NCBI GenBank assembly: GCA_040376705.1
Contig: JBEIQE010000018.1
Coordinates: 1 to 37,338 of the forward strand
Length of the DNA: 37,338 bases
Direction of reading: 5' to 3'
Source: JBEIQE01 sp040376705
GTDB lineage: Bacteria > Pseudomonadota > Alphaproteobacteria > UBA2400
The notes below the pieces were generated by a model. It worked only from the letters and a program-made list of their open reading frames with translations. It had not been told where the DNA came from and searched no databases. A program made the translations under genes and the position numbers. Shown here one piece after another: positions 14,991 to 24,608 of the stretch (its first letter is position 1; every line of letters begins with the position of its first letter).

Positions 14991-16751
14991 TTATTCAACC
15001 CCGGCCGGGCCGCTGTAATACAGCGCGCCGTTGGCCTGTGTACCCGGCAGATGCAGCAGGGCAGCAAGGGCAGGGCCCATGTCGCTCCAGCTCAGCGGGT
15101 TCAGGCTCGGGGTGGCTGCAAACTGCTGCAACAACTTGAGCACGCGCTCGCTTGGCGTTTCCGGCTTGGGGAAGACCGCAAGGCGGATCGCTGCGTTCTC
15201 ATCCACACCCATATGCTTAAGGGCAGCATTAAAGGCTTCACGCAAACCGCCCAGTTCATCCACCAAGCCAAGCTCCTTGGCATGGCTACCGCTCCATACG
15301 CGGCCACGCGCCAAAGCATCTACCTGCTCAGCGGTCAGCTTGCGGCCCTCAGCCACGCGCTGGGTAAAGCCGTTATAGATTTCATCGAGTGAGGCCTCCA
15401 CCCTTACCAGCGCATCGCCGCTAAAGGCCTGATTGGGGGCCCACATGCCGCTATTAGCGCCGGTCGTAAGCGTCGACCAGTTGATCCCCAGACGCTCGCT
15501 TATCGGGCCGATCACAAGCTTGCCCGCCACTACACCGATGGATCCCGTGAGGGTGCTGGGTTGCGCCAGAATGTAATCCGCCGCACTCGAAATCCAGTAA
15601 CCACCAGAGGCTGCTGTACTGCCCATTGAGATGATGACGTATTTACCTGCAGCCCGCGCCTGCTTGATGGCGTGATATACGGTTTCAGACGCGGTGACCG
15701 AGCCGCCCGGGCTGTCCATACGCACCACAATCACATCAATGCCGGGAGCTTTAACCGCATCTGCAAGCGCTTGCTGCAGTTCCTTGGCACCGGCAACTGC
15801 GCGCTCACCCATCGGGCCGCGGTCGTTATTGCTGCCTACAATCGGGCCGCTGGCATAGATAAGGGCAATGCTGCGCGCATCCGCCAGCGCACGCGGCGGG
15901 CTATGCTGCAGGAACGAGATAAGGTCGTAGAACTCGGCCCCCTTGCCAGCCGCCGTCAGTGCGTCCTTGCGCATTTCATCTTCATAGCCAATCGCATCAA
16001 TCAGCTTGCCCTCAAGTGCGGTCTGGCCCAGCAGCGGGGCCTTATCAATCAGCGCCCGCAGCTCGGTGTCCTTGATATTCCGGCTGGCGGCAATGTCGCG
16101 CAGCATATTGTTGTGCAGGTCGTCCAGCAGGGTCTGGTAGTTCTGGCGCAACGGCTCGGGCAGGGCCGCATCCACCATATTGGCGGCGGCACCCTTATAC
16201 TCATGGCGCTGGTGCACATCCGGTACAACGCCAATGGTATCAAGCGCAGTGCGGGCAAAGGGTTGGCTCATGGCAGCACCGGTCAGGCCCACGAGGCCCA
16301 GCGGCTGCAAACGGATGTTGGTAAAGGCAGAGGCCAGCCAATAGGTGCGGTTGCCGGGGCCCAGCTCGCCAAAGCTGGGGGCATAGGCATAGGCAAACTT
16401 GCCGCTATCGGTAAAGCGCTTGAGGGCGGTACGCACTTCCTCAATCTGCGCGGGGGTGAGGCTGGTATCGCCCACATTAGCTACCAGGCCTTTTACGCGG
16501 TCATCGCGGCGGGCGCGGTCGAGCGCCAGAATGACGGTGCGCAGATCAACCGCTTTACTGCCCAGAATTTCACTTAAGGGGTCGGCATTACCAACTTCGC
16601 TGATATTGCGGCTGAAGTCGAACTCGAGAACCACGTTTGTGGGCAGTTTCGGCTCTTTATTGGCGTACCATACGCCAGCAGCAACACTGAGGCTGATGCT
16701 CAGAACCACCATAAAACCGATAAACGCGAAAATGCGGGTAAGAATGCGCAT
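14991..16751 (-). CDS. sppA: signal peptide peptidase SppA, 67-kDa type
   Basis: This 586-residue inner-membrane serine protease degrades leftover signal peptides. It has an N-terminal anchor (ILTRIFAFIGFMVVLSISLSV) and two tandem S49 domains, as in the Escherichia coli long form. The N-terminal domain carries the catalytic Lys region HEYKGAAANM (around residue 182). The C-terminal domain carries the Ser region GSTAASGGYWISS (around 380), preceded by RMDSPGGSVTASE. I chose the ATG at 16751 because AGAGGG lies seven bases upstream and it gives a normal signal anchor; the open frame extends to 16802. The gene ends six bases from the convergent repeat-protein gene. Confidence 0.94.
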   Translation of the reverse strand: MRILTRIFAFIGFMVVLSISLSVAAGVWYANKEPKLPTNVVLEFDFSRNISEVGNADPLSEILGSKAVDLRTVILALDRARRDDRVKGLVANVGDTSLTPAQIEEVRTALKRFTDSGKFAYAYAPSFGELGPGNRTYWLASAFTNIRLQPLGLVGLTGAAMSQPFARTALDTIGVVPDVHQRHEYKGAAANMVDAALPEPLRQNYQTLLDDLHNNMLRDIAASRNIKDTELRALIDKAPLLGQTALEGKLIDAIGYEDEMRKDALTAAGKGAEFYDLISFLQHSPPRALADARSIALIYASGPIVGSNNDRGPMGERAVAGAKELQQALADAVKAPGIDVIVVRMDSPGGSVTASETVYHAIKQARAAGKYVIISMGSTAASGGYWISSAADYILAQPSTLTGSIGVVAGKLVIGPISERLGINWSTLTTGANSGMWAPNQAFSGDALVRVEASLDEIYNGFTQRVAEGRKLTAEQVDALARGRVWSGSHAKELGLVDELGGLREAFNAALKHMGVDENAAIRLAVFPKPETPSERVLKLLQQFAATPSLNPLSWSDMGPALAALLHLPGTQANGALYYSGPAGVE

Positions 16752-16931
16752 AAAAAAACCCTCTGGCTGCAGACAGGCAGGGTTGTACCACAGGGCTGGC
16801 AAATGGAAAACTTGCCGGATTGGCCTTGAGCCTTTAGATTCGTGTCATTCAGGGCACAGCTGCGCTCTGAGAGTCTGGCCTCTGGCAGCCTGCCATCGGC
16901 CTAGCGCCATGATTATGTTAGAGTAGTTGCC

Positions 16932-17915
16932 ATGATTGTGACCTGCCCTCGCTGTTTTGCGACCTATAACGTTCCGGCTGCGGCTGTTGCGGGCAATGGT
17001 CGCATGGTGCGCTGCTCAAGCTGCCGCTTCGAGTGGAACGAAACCGCCCCTCCGGCGGATGCCATTGCTGCGCTGGCGCCAGAGTTTGATTCTAAATTTG
17101 AGGTGCCGCCACAACCGGCTGCCCCCACACTCCAGTCTGCTGAAGCTGCTAACCCGCAGCCACAGGCCTATCAATCGCCGGTGCAGCCCATGGTTACACC
17201 CACCCCTCGTGCGGCCAGCAAGGCTGCAGCGCCCAAACCGCCACAGGTTAGCCTGCTCAAGCGTATGGGCACCAAGGCGGCATGGCTGGTATTTGGTGTC
17301 GTGACATTTGTATGCCTGCTTATCCTGTTGCGCGAACCGCTGGGCCAGCGCTCGCTCATGCTGACCGATTTTTATGAAGACATCGGCCTGCCGATTGAAA
17401 CCCCGGAACAATGGTTCGCGTTTGAGGGGCTCAAGCTCGAGAAGAGCGAGATTAACGGCCTGACCGTATTCAATATCCATGGCCGTATCATCAACCAGTC
17501 GCGCCGTGAGCGCGAGGTGCCGAACATCAAACTCTACTGGCGTGCCGAGCGCGGGGATATTGGCCCCATGGTGGTCCTCGTGCCCGATACCACCCTGCTG
17601 GCGGTTGGTGGCGTAACGGCATTTAGTGGCGAGCTTAAAGGCGTTGATGCCAGCCGTGGCGGTGAGGTGAAAATCACCTTTCTGACCGCGCTTGAAGCTG
17701 CCTCGCTTAAGCCCGGCGCTGTGCATGATGTTGTCACCCCGCCGCCTGCGCCACGCGCACCCGCTGCACCTCCGGCACCAGCTCCTGCGCCCGTTACCCC
17801 TGTTGCGCCAGCACCTCCGGCAGCAGCCGAAAATCCAGTATCCGAACCAGTTCCCCCGCCACACACCGCACCGGAGACTTCACATGAAGCCACGCAACCC
17901 GCCCCGGCGCACTAA
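16932..17915 (+). CDS. MJ0042 zinc-ribbon / DUF3426-type membrane protein
   Basis: This 327-residue protein starts with a zinc ribbon, CPRC...CSSC (Cys5, Cys8, Cys28, Cys31), of the MJ0042 type that is common at the start of alphaproteobacterial proteins. A Pro/Ala linker leads to one membrane helix (about 118-136, WLVFGVVTFVCLLILL). The following domain (FNIHGRIINQSRREREVPNI and VPDTTLLAVGGVTAFSGELKG) is of DUF3426/FxLyD type, predicted outside the membrane. The C-terminus is a Pro/Ala-rich tail. The zinc ribbon would be cytoplasmic. It overlaps the next gene by 32 bases, so the three genes to 18811 form one operon. The partner and exact job are unknown. Confidence 0.88.
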   Translation: MIVTCPRCFATYNVPAAAVAGNGRMVRCSSCRFEWNETAPPADAIAALAPEFDSKFEVPPQPAAPTLQSAEAANPQPQAYQSPVQPMVTPTPRAASKAAAPKPPQVSLLKRMGTKAAWLVFGVVTFVCLLILLREPLGQRSLMLTDFYEDIGLPIETPEQWFAFEGLKLEKSEINGLTVFNIHGRIINQSRREREVPNIKLYWRAERGDIGPMVVLVPDTTLLAVGGVTAFSGELKGVDASRGGEVKITFLTALEAASLKPGAVHDVVTPPPAPRAPAAPPAPAPAPVTPVAPAPPAAAENPVSEPVPPPHTAPETSHEATQPAPAH

Positions 17916-18432
17916 CAGCACGCAGCTGACCAGCAGCAAGACCGCGCCGCGTATTCTTTACGCCGGCCGGGCCGAGCAACCCACGGTTAACCGTCATCCC
18001 GGTGAGTCTACACCGTGGAAGCTGGTGGGCATCATACTTGTGCTGGTGGTGGGTGCAGCGCTGGGCACCAGCAAGATGTGGCAGGGCGGCACGTTCAGCA
18101 ATGTATCGTCTTACGCGCAGACCTACGAGATCCGTAATGTTGAGCTGAAGTCCGATGGCGTTATCAAAGGCCGCGTACGCTGGAACATTAGTGCCCAAAT
18201 CATGAACGCGACCAGCGAAGAGGTGAAAGGCCCGCGTCTGCGTGTGCGTCTGGTGCGTGCTGATGATACTGTTGCCGCCGAAGGTGTGGCTGATTACAGC
18301 AACCGCAAACTGGCCCAGTCATCGGGTTTTACCCTGACGTACATGCTTGAAACAGCCTCGGTTGATACCGTGCAGGCTGAAATTACAGTTCTTCCACGTC
18401 GCGAGGGTGCCTATGACCGCAGTGGTGAATGA
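17884..18432 (+). CDS. membrane-anchored FxLyD/DUF3426-like protein
   Basis: This 182-residue protein has a basic N-terminus, one membrane helix (about 44-62, KLVGIILVLVVGAALG), then a domain similar in layout to the end of its upstream neighbour: YEIRNVELKSDGVIKGRVRW, AQIMNATSEEVKGPRLRVRL and SSGFTLTYMLE. I read it as a paralogous beta-rich domain without the zinc ribbon. The ATG at 17884 lies inside the 3' end of the zinc-ribbon gene in another frame, and the stop overlaps the cpdR start by 20 bases, so translation is probably coupled. The ORF is open further upstream only because it runs antisense-free through the Pro-rich tail. Confidence 0.75.
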   Translation: MKPRNPPRRTNSTQLTSSKTAPRILYAGRAEQPTVNRHPGESTPWKLVGIILVLVVGAALGTSKMWQGGTFSNVSSYAQTYEIRNVELKSDGVIKGRVRWNISAQIMNATSEEVKGPRLRVRLVRADDTVAAEGVADYSNRKLAQSSGFTLTYMLETASVDTVQAEITVLPRREGAYDRSGE

Positions 18433-18811
18433 GCCGCAGGATACCCGCATTCTCGTAGTTGAGGATGAGCCGGGCGTGCGCGACTTCGTCAAGCGCGGGT
18501 TGCTGAGTGTTGGCTACGATGTAACCGCGGTTGAAGACGGCCAGCAGGCGCTTGAGAAGCTCGAGAAAACCGCTTTCCATTTGATGGTAACTGATATCGT
18601 GATGCCGGGGCTTGATGGCATTGCTCTCTCGCTCAAGGCGGCGAAGGAATATCCCGAGCTGCGCATTCTCATGATGACCGGTTATGCCACCGAGCGGCAG
18701 CGCGCCCATAACCTTGAGACACTCATTCACACCGTGCTGGCCAAGCCCTTCTCGCTCAAGGCGCTCATCACCACGGTTGAACATGCCCTCTCGAGCCCGC
18801 GCACCAATTAG
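18413..18811 (+). CDS. cpdR: CpdR-family single-domain response regulator
   Basis: This 132-residue protein is a receiver domain with no output domain. It has the acidic pair Glu17-Asp18, phosphoacceptor Asp61 in VTDIVMPGLDG, Thr89 and Lys111 in LAKPF. The stretch TGYATERQRAHNLETLIH resembles CpdR family members from alphaproteobacteria. In Caulobacter, unphosphorylated CpdR primes the ClpXP protease for cell-cycle proteolysis. I chose ATG 18413 because GAGGG lies five bases upstream and the receiver fold begins soon after. It overlaps the preceding gene by 20 bases. The CpdR name rests on sequence resemblance and neighbourhood; another single-domain receiver is possible. Confidence 0.82.
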   Translation: MTAVVNEPQDTRILVVEDEPGVRDFVKRGLLSVGYDVTAVEDGQQALEKLEKTAFHLMVTDIVMPGLDGIALSLKAAKEYPELRILMMTGYATERQRAHNLETLIHTVLAKPFSLKALITTVEHALSSPRTN

Positions 18812-18839
18812 TAACCTTTTGTAATAAATGGGTTATTGG
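18812..18839 (+). promoter_or_regulatory. TAACCTTTT...GGGTTA element after cpdR
   Basis: TAACC and GGTTA are inverted around TTTTGTAATAAATG. The order TAACCTT, AATAAAT, GGGTT matches 13347-13367. It lies 65 bases before the start at 18904 and could be a weak terminator or an operator. Confidence 0.3.
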
Positions 18840-18903
18840 GCTGCTCACGATATATCAATCTGGCTCTGGCATGCTTAAGGCATACTCAGCTTTGGAGCTG
18901 GCA

Positions 18904-19809
18904 GTGCCAAAACCCGCCGTACCTGATTTTTTAAAACATCTGCCCGCCGCCCTGCGCGATGGTCAGGGCCTGCAGAACGATGAAGACGTATATCTGATGG
19001 GCGCCACACCCGAGGGGGACTTTGCGCTTTATAAGCTCGACCGCAAGCAGGGCAGGTTCGCCGCAGTCGAGGTTGATAGCTATGTACCGGATGCCAGCAA
19101 AGAGGGCGCAGGCATCCTCAAGCTCGTAGGCGGCGATACGCTGCATATGGAAACGGGCAAAACCCCTCTTATACACGGCAAGCCGACACAGCCCTTTAGC
19201 CTGGAGGCACCAGCGCCTGAGCCTGCCCAGCCTGTTATTGCCGAGCCTGTAGCTACCGAGCCTGAGTATCATCGCTTTCCCGAAATGAAGCGCGACAGCA
19301 AAACACCGCCCGGCGAAGCCGCTAAAATGCAGGAGATGCTCAGGGACCTTGGCTTTGGCAAACAGCTAGGTACCTTCGGCCCCAAGAAAGATGGTGTGGA
19401 TGATATCTACGGCAGCTTTACCGCCAGCTCGGTACGCGCCTTCCAGATTGCCAATGACATTCTGCCAACTGGCGATCTCGACCGTCGTACTGCTGACCTG
19501 CTGGCTAAAAAGCATTACGAACAGCAAAACCCGCAGGTCGCGCAGAATCTGGATGGTCCAGCAATTGTTGCACCTGTTCAGCCCGCTGCAGGGCCGGCGC
19601 AGGTGTTTAATGGCTTGAGCGCCAACCCAAGCGATATCACGCATGTCCTCTATCAGCAGATGGCTGATGCCGTGGGTATGGATATCAGAAGTCCGGGTGT
19701 GAATATGGCCGCGCTCAAGCTACCGCCGGCTATCGATATGCCTGATACAGCAACGCCAGATGCACAACGCCCACGCCCGCATAGTCCGGGCATGGGCGGT
19801 GCTTACTAA
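18904..19809 (+). CDS. peptidoglycan-binding-domain protein, second copy type, no signal peptide
   Basis: This 301-residue protein has an N-terminal unknown domain (about 1-115: DVYLMGATPEGDFALYKLDR and AGILKLVGGDTLHME). A Pro/Glu-rich linker follows, then one PG_binding_1-like segment at about 145-205 (AAKMQEMLRDLGFG, YGSFTASSVRAFQIANDILP, TGDLDRRTADLL) and a Pro-rich tail. I chose GTG 18904 because GGAG lies six bases upstream; the ATG at 18871 has no ribosome site. It lacks a signal peptide. Its design parallels the protein at 5098. It ends five bases from the convergent NAD-GDH gene. Confidence 0.7.
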   Translation: MPKPAVPDFLKHLPAALRDGQGLQNDEDVYLMGATPEGDFALYKLDRKQGRFAAVEVDSYVPDASKEGAGILKLVGGDTLHMETGKTPLIHGKPTQPFSLEAPAPEPAQPVIAEPVATEPEYHRFPEMKRDSKTPPGEAAKMQEMLRDLGFGKQLGTFGPKKDGVDDIYGSFTASSVRAFQIANDILPTGDLDRRTADLLAKKHYEQQNPQVAQNLDGPAIVAPVQPAAGPAQVFNGLSANPSDITHVLYQQMADAVGMDIRSPGVNMAALKLPPAIDMPDTATPDAQRPRPHSPGMGGAY

Positions 19810-19814
19810 CTAAC

Positions 19815-22800
19815 CTAGGCGAGCGAGCGCAGGGCGCGGCTTACCATACCCAGCATCGCGAGGTCGAAACTGCGGGCATTTTGTACTTCGCCCATCAGCT
19901 GGTCGATGCGGGTAACCGCTTCGGCCTTGCTCGCAACAAACTCATCCAGCGATTGCTTTTTAGCTAGAATATGTGCGGCAATCTGTTGCTGGTCGTTAAA
20001 CAGCGTATCGATCAGCGAAAGCGCCATCTGCCGTTGCCAGTAGTTTTTGGCTTTGGCGGTTTCGGCACTCTGGCGCAAGGCATCGAGCTTGAAGCGGTTG
20101 CCCACAGCATAATAAACCTGCGCTGCCGTATCCGCGCTTACCTTGGCGGTGCTGGCAATTTTCAGGATATCAGGGCCTGAAGCCAGCGGCGTGAACTGCG
20201 CCGCCTGATGGGCGATGGTATTGGTCACGCCCGCCGAGGTCCACTTAAGGGCTGTCTGCGCCAGCTGCTTGTTGCCATCTTCCGGCAGCAGCTTGTTGAG
20301 GTTCAGGCTCATGCTCTTGAGCTGATCCGCCAGTGCAGCCGAGGTGGTAGCGATATCGAGCGGCTGGCTGTTATTGGCCAGCACAGCCCCCACAGCGCGG
20401 CCCGCAAAAGCGATGCTCGCCTCCATCAGCTCAAGCTGTGTATCGGCCGGCACACGGTTATCGAGTGCTTCAACCTGCTTCCAGTAGCCCTGCAGGTCGA
20501 TGGCCTGACGTACCACCAGCCATGCGCGCACAACATCGGCAGGGCCGCAACCGGCACGCTCGGCCAGATTCTGCACAAAGGTAATACCAAGGCGGTTTAC
20601 CACCTCATTCGCCAGCACGGTCGCAATAATCTCGCGCTTCAGGCGGTGGGCCTTAAGGGCCGTAGCAAACTTGCTCTGCATCGCGGTGGGGAAGTAGGTG
20701 ATGAGGTCGTTCTGCACAGCCGCATCATCTGGCAGGTCAGACTTAACCAGCGCATCGCACAGCGCCATCTTGGCATAAGCCAAGAGCAGGGCCAGCTCGG
20801 GGCGGGTCATGCCTTCGCCCGCAATCGCGCGCTGCGAGATCTGGTCCTGTGTCGGCAGATACTCAACCTTGCGGTCGAGCCTGCCAGCCTTTTCGAGCGT
20901 GTCGATGAGGCGGGCATGGGCATCCAGCAGTTGCGGCGCCTGGCGCAGCTCAAGTGTAATGAGCTGGGTTTGCAGGTAATTATCACGTAATACCAGATCG
21001 CCAACCTCATCGGTCATGCTGGCCAGGAGTTCATCGCGTGCGGCTTTGGTCAGCGTCATCTGCGCCATTTCGGGCTGCAGCGCGATCTTGATGTTCACCT
21101 CGTGGTCGGAGGTGTCTACACCGGCCGAGTTATCAATAGCGTCGGAGTTGATACGCACCCCAGCCTTGGCCGCTTCAATACGCGCACGGGCAGTGACACC
21201 AAGGTTGGCACCTTCGCCCACCACGGCAGCGCCCAGCTCGGCGGCATCAATACGCAAGGCATCATTCGCGCGGTCATTCACATCTTCGTGTGTTTCGGTG
21301 CTGGCTTTAAGGTAGGTGCCGATACCACCCAAGTACAGCAGCTCAGTTTTGCTCTTGAGCAGCGCCTTGATAAGGTCAGTCGGAGCCACCTTCTCATCAG
21401 CAATACCAAAGCGGGCGCGGGCCTCGTTCGAGAGTGTAATCGACTTGGCCGCGCGCTCGTAAACGCCGCCACCCTTGCTGATCTTGCTTGTATCGTAATC
21501 GCTCCACTGGCTGGTTGGCAGCGCAAACAGGCGAGCGCGTTCGGCATAGCTCACCGCTGCATCAGGGTTGGGGTCGATGAAGATATGCTTGTGGTTAAAC
21601 GCAGCCACCAGCAGCGTATGCTCGCTGCGCAGCATGCCGTTACCAAATACATCGCCAGCCATGTCACCAACGCCGATGCAGGTAAACTCCTGCTTCTGGA
21701 TATCCTTGCCCAGTTCGCGGAAGTGGCGCTTGACCGCCTCCCATGCGCCGCGCGCGGTGATGCCCATGTGCTTGTGGTCATAACCGGCACTGCCGCCTGA
21801 AGCAAAACCATCGCCCAGCCAGAAGCCGTATTCAAGCGAGAGTGCATTGGCGATGTCCGAGAATTTGGCGGTGCCTTTATCAGCCGCTACTACCAGGTAC
21901 GGATCATCCATATCGTGACGGACCACATCGCGCGGCGGCATAATGCTGTCGCCCACGCGGTTATCGGTAATATCGAGCAGTCCTCTGATGAACATCTGAT
22001 AGCAGGCAATAACTTCTTTTGCTTCTGCCGCACGGTCGGTCGGTACCTGCTTGCAATAGAAGCCGCCCTTCGATCCGACCGGCACAATCACCGCGTTCTT
22101 TACCTGCTGTGCCTTCATGAGGCCTAGCACTTCGGTACGGAAGTCATCGCGGCGGTCGGACCAGCGGATACCACCGCGGGCTACACGGCCACCCCGCAAA
22201 TGCACGCCTTCAACCCGGGTGCTGTAAACCCAGATCTCGACCAGCGGGCGCGGTTTGGGCAGACCCAGCAGCTGCTGGCTATCGAGCTTGAACGAAATAT
22301 AGGCCTTGGGCGTACCCTCGGCAGTGCTCTGGTAATAGTTGGTGCGCAAGGTGCACTCAAACAGGTTAAGGTAACGGCGCAGTACTTCGTCTTCCGCGAG
22401 GCTGGTTACCTTCTCGAGGTCCTTGCGGATGGTCTCGATCAGCTGGGCTGCCAGCTCGGGGTTCTGTTTGCTTGGATCGAACTTGGCATGGAACAGCTGC
22501 ACGAAATTCATGACCGTTGCAGGGTGCAGGGCCAATGTGTCGCGAATGAACGAGGGGGTAGAGTGGAAGCGTGCCTGCTGCAAATACTTGGCATAAGCAC
22601 GCAGCATGCTCACTTCGCGCCAATTGAGGCCCAGGCGCAGGGTGAGCTGGTTGAAGCGGTCGTCTTCCAGCTCGCCATCCCACAGGCGGTAGAAGCTTTC
22701 GGTAAAGGCAGCACCTACCTTATCAAACTCAATAGGGGCACCATCACGCGATTCAGCCAGCAACTCGCTGATCCAGCAGGGGGCGCCGGTTTTGGGTGTA

Positions 22801-24608
22801 ATGGCATAAGGCACTTCGGAAATCACGCGCAGGCCCATGTTCTCAAGGCGCGGCAGTACATCTGAAAGCGCCAGGGGCGTATCGCGGTGGAACAGGCGCA
22901 GCTGCAGGGCGTTGGGCTTGCCATCGACGCTGTGCAGCGTAAGTGCAATCGGGCGGGCACCCTGTACGTTCTCGAGCAAAGCCAGATCGCTGGCAGCACG
23001 CTCAGGCGTAACGCTTGAGCGGTAGATATGCGGGAAGGCCTGCTGATAGCGTGTGCGCAGCTCGGTGCCGCGCTCGTAGCCATACAGAGCCATGGTGCTG
23101 TCGATAAAGCGGTCTTCCCAGCCACGCGCAGCGTCAATCAGCTTGCGCTCAAGCGCGGCAAGATCGGGCGTAGCGCTATGGCTCTCAAGATCAATGGTTA
23201 CCTGCAGGCGCACCAGCGGACTGTCGGTAAAGCCGGTCGAGAAGCCGCTGGCCTTGCCATGCCAGCCCTGCTCGAGCAGGTGAATGAAGCGGCGGCGCAG
23301 CGTAGTATCAAAGGTTTCGCGCGGCGTATAGACCAGGCATGAAACAAAGCGGTTGAATGGATCGCGCCAGACAAACAGGGCAGTGCGCAAACGCTCAGCC
23401 AACAGCAGGATGCCGCGGGTGATATCAAACAGCTGTTCCACATCCATCTGGAAAAGGTCATCGCGCGGGTAGGTATTGAGAATATGCACCAAAGCCTTGC
23501 CGCTATGGCCGCTGGGGTCGAGGCCCGAGCGCTCAATCACCTGACCCACTTTAAGGCGTAGCCACGGAATATCCTGTGAATTACGGCTATAAGCGGTTGA
23601 GGTATGCAGGCCGAGGAAAATGCGCATACCGGCAAAGCGGCCATCCGGGCCAAAGCGCTTCACACCCACAATATCGTACGGCACAGCGCGATGTACACTC
23701 GAGCGGGCCTGAGCCTTGTTCACAAAAATGATATCAGGAGTTTTGAGGAAGCTCTGCACCTGCTCGGGCAGTTCATCAAAACGGCGCAAACCGCGCAGCA
23801 CCACAAGATCGCTATCGCGCAACAGGCCGCGGGCAACCGCAGGGTCTGACTCCAGCAGCGTGCCATCACGGCTGAGGTGATAGTCACGATAGCCAAGGAA
23901 TACAAAGTGGTCGTTATCCAGCCATTCAAGGAACTTCTGCGATTCCAGCACGGCTTCGGGCTTGATGCCGCTGGGCAGCTCGCTTGGGATGGCGGATACC
24001 GCAGCGCGTACTGAGGTGCGCATATCGCGCCAGTCAGTTACCGCGATGCGTACATCCGACAACACCTTGAGCAGCATGGTCTTGATCGCATCAAGACCTT
24101 CGCTGGCCTGCCGCTCGATGCTGATATGCATCCAGCTTTCGCGGGTAAAGCCATCTGCCTTCAGGTTCTGCAGTTTTTGCAGCGCGCCGGTTTCGCTGCG
24201 CATGACATTCATGACCGGATGCAGCAGCAGACGCACGTTGATGTTCAGGCGGGCCAGTTCGGCGGTGAGGGAGTCGACGAGGAAGGGCATATCCTCGGTC
24301 ACCAGCTCAATGGTGGTCACTTCTTCACGCCAGCTGGTACCCAGCTCGGGCGGGTTATAAACACGCAAATGCGTTTCACCCGGCTGGCGGGTACTACCCC
24401 ACTGCCACAGGCCCTGGGTGCGGTTGTTCTGGCGCGCGGTTGGCTCGCTCACAATGTCTTCAACCGCCACGTTGTGCCAAAGGCCGTTGACGAAGCTGCT
24501 ATAGCTATCCTTCAGGTTATCAGGGATATCCTTGGCCGTACGGGTGCACAAGGCCTCGAGCTCTGCCTTGAGTGCAGTCTCGTTATTCATTTTAGCAGCA
24601 GTTGTCAT
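19815..24608 (-). CDS. gdhB: NAD-specific glutamate dehydrogenase, large (~180 kDa) type
   Basis: At 1597 residues this matches the GDH-180 class, which converts glutamate to 2-oxoglutarate and ammonia with NAD and is mainly catabolic. The long N-terminal part holds ACT-like regulatory segments (TIELVTEDMPFLVDSLTAEL near residue 80). The catalytic centre at about residues 805-850 reads GGIRWSDRRDDFRTEVLGL followed by VKNAVIVPVGSKGGF with its lysines. The dinucleotide region includes GVGDMAGDVFGNGMLRS and the C-terminal domain is complete. The ATG overlaps the TGA of the upstream SH3 gene (ATGA at 24605-24608), so the two are translationally coupled. The symbol varies between species (gdhB, gdhZ). 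Confidence 0.95.
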   Translation of the reverse strand: MTTAAKMNNETALKAELEALCTRTAKDIPDNLKDSYSSFVNGLWHNVAVEDIVSEPTARQNNRTQGLWQWGSTRQPGETHLRVYNPPELGTSWREEVTTIELVTEDMPFLVDSLTAELARLNINVRLLLHPVMNVMRSETGALQKLQNLKADGFTRESWMHISIERQASEGLDAIKTMLLKVLSDVRIAVTDWRDMRTSVRAAVSAIPSELPSGIKPEAVLESQKFLEWLDNDHFVFLGYRDYHLSRDGTLLESDPAVARGLLRDSDLVVLRGLRRFDELPEQVQSFLKTPDIIFVNKAQARSSVHRAVPYDIVGVKRFGPDGRFAGMRIFLGLHTSTAYSRNSQDIPWLRLKVGQVIERSGLDPSGHSGKALVHILNTYPRDDLFQMDVEQLFDITRGILLLAERLRTALFVWRDPFNRFVSCLVYTPRETFDTTLRRRFIHLLEQGWHGKASGFSTGFTDSPLVRLQVTIDLESHSATPDLAALERKLIDAARGWEDRFIDSTMALYGYERGTELRTRYQQAFPHIYRSSVTPERAASDLALLENVQGARPIALTLHSVDGKPNALQLRLFHRDTPLALSDVLPRLENMGLRVISEVPYAITPKTGAPCWISELLAESRDGAPIEFDKVGAAFTESFYRLWDGELEDDRFNQLTLRLGLNWREVSMLRAYAKYLQQARFHSTPSFIRDTLALHPATVMNFVQLFHAKFDPSKQNPELAAQLIETIRKDLEKVTSLAEDEVLRRYLNLFECTLRTNYYQSTAEGTPKAYISFKLDSQQLLGLPKPRPLVEIWVYSTRVEGVHLRGGRVARGGIRWSDRRDDFRTEVLGLMKAQQVKNAVIVPVGSKGGFYCKQVPTDRAAEAKEVIACYQMFIRGLLDITDNRVGDSIMPPRDVVRHDMDDPYLVVAADKGTAKFSDIANALSLEYGFWLGDGFASGGSAGYDHKHMGITARGAWEAVKRHFRELGKDIQKQEFTCIGVGDMAGDVFGNGMLRSEHTLLVAAFNHKHIFIDPNPDAAVSYAERARLFALPTSQWSDYDTSKISKGGGVYERAAKSITLSNEARARFGIADEKVAPTDLIKALLKSKTELLYLGGIGTYLKASTETHEDVNDRANDALRIDAAELGAAVVGEGANLGVTARARIEAAKAGVRINSDAIDNSAGVDTSDHEVNIKIALQPEMAQMTLTKAARDELLASMTDEVGDLVLRDNYLQTQLITLELRQAPQLLDAHARLIDTLEKAGRLDRKVEYLPTQDQISQRAIAGEGMTRPELALLLAYAKMALCDALVKSDLPDDAAVQNDLITYFPTAMQSKFATALKAHRLKREIIATVLANEVVNRLGITFVQNLAERAGCGPADVVRAWLVVRQAIDLQGYWKQVEALDNRVPADTQLELMEASIAFAGRAVGAVLANNSQPLDIATTSAALADQLKSMSLNLNKLLPEDGNKQLAQTALKWTSAGVTNTIAHQAAQFTPLASGPDILKIASTAKVSADTAAQVYYAVGNRFKLDALRQSAETAKAKNYWQRQMALSLIDTLFNDQQQIAAHILAKKQSLDEFVASKAEAVTRIDQLMGEVQNARSFDLAMLGMVSRALRSLA

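Noticed and set aside
15672..16577. 301-residue open frame on the plus strand
   Set aside because: It is antisense to sppA, whose catalytic motifs are intact, and has no family features of its own.
20208..21800. Two long plus-strand open frames (260 and 232 residues)
   Set aside because: Both are antisense to the NAD-glutamate dehydrogenase gene and are explained by its GC-rich codon use.
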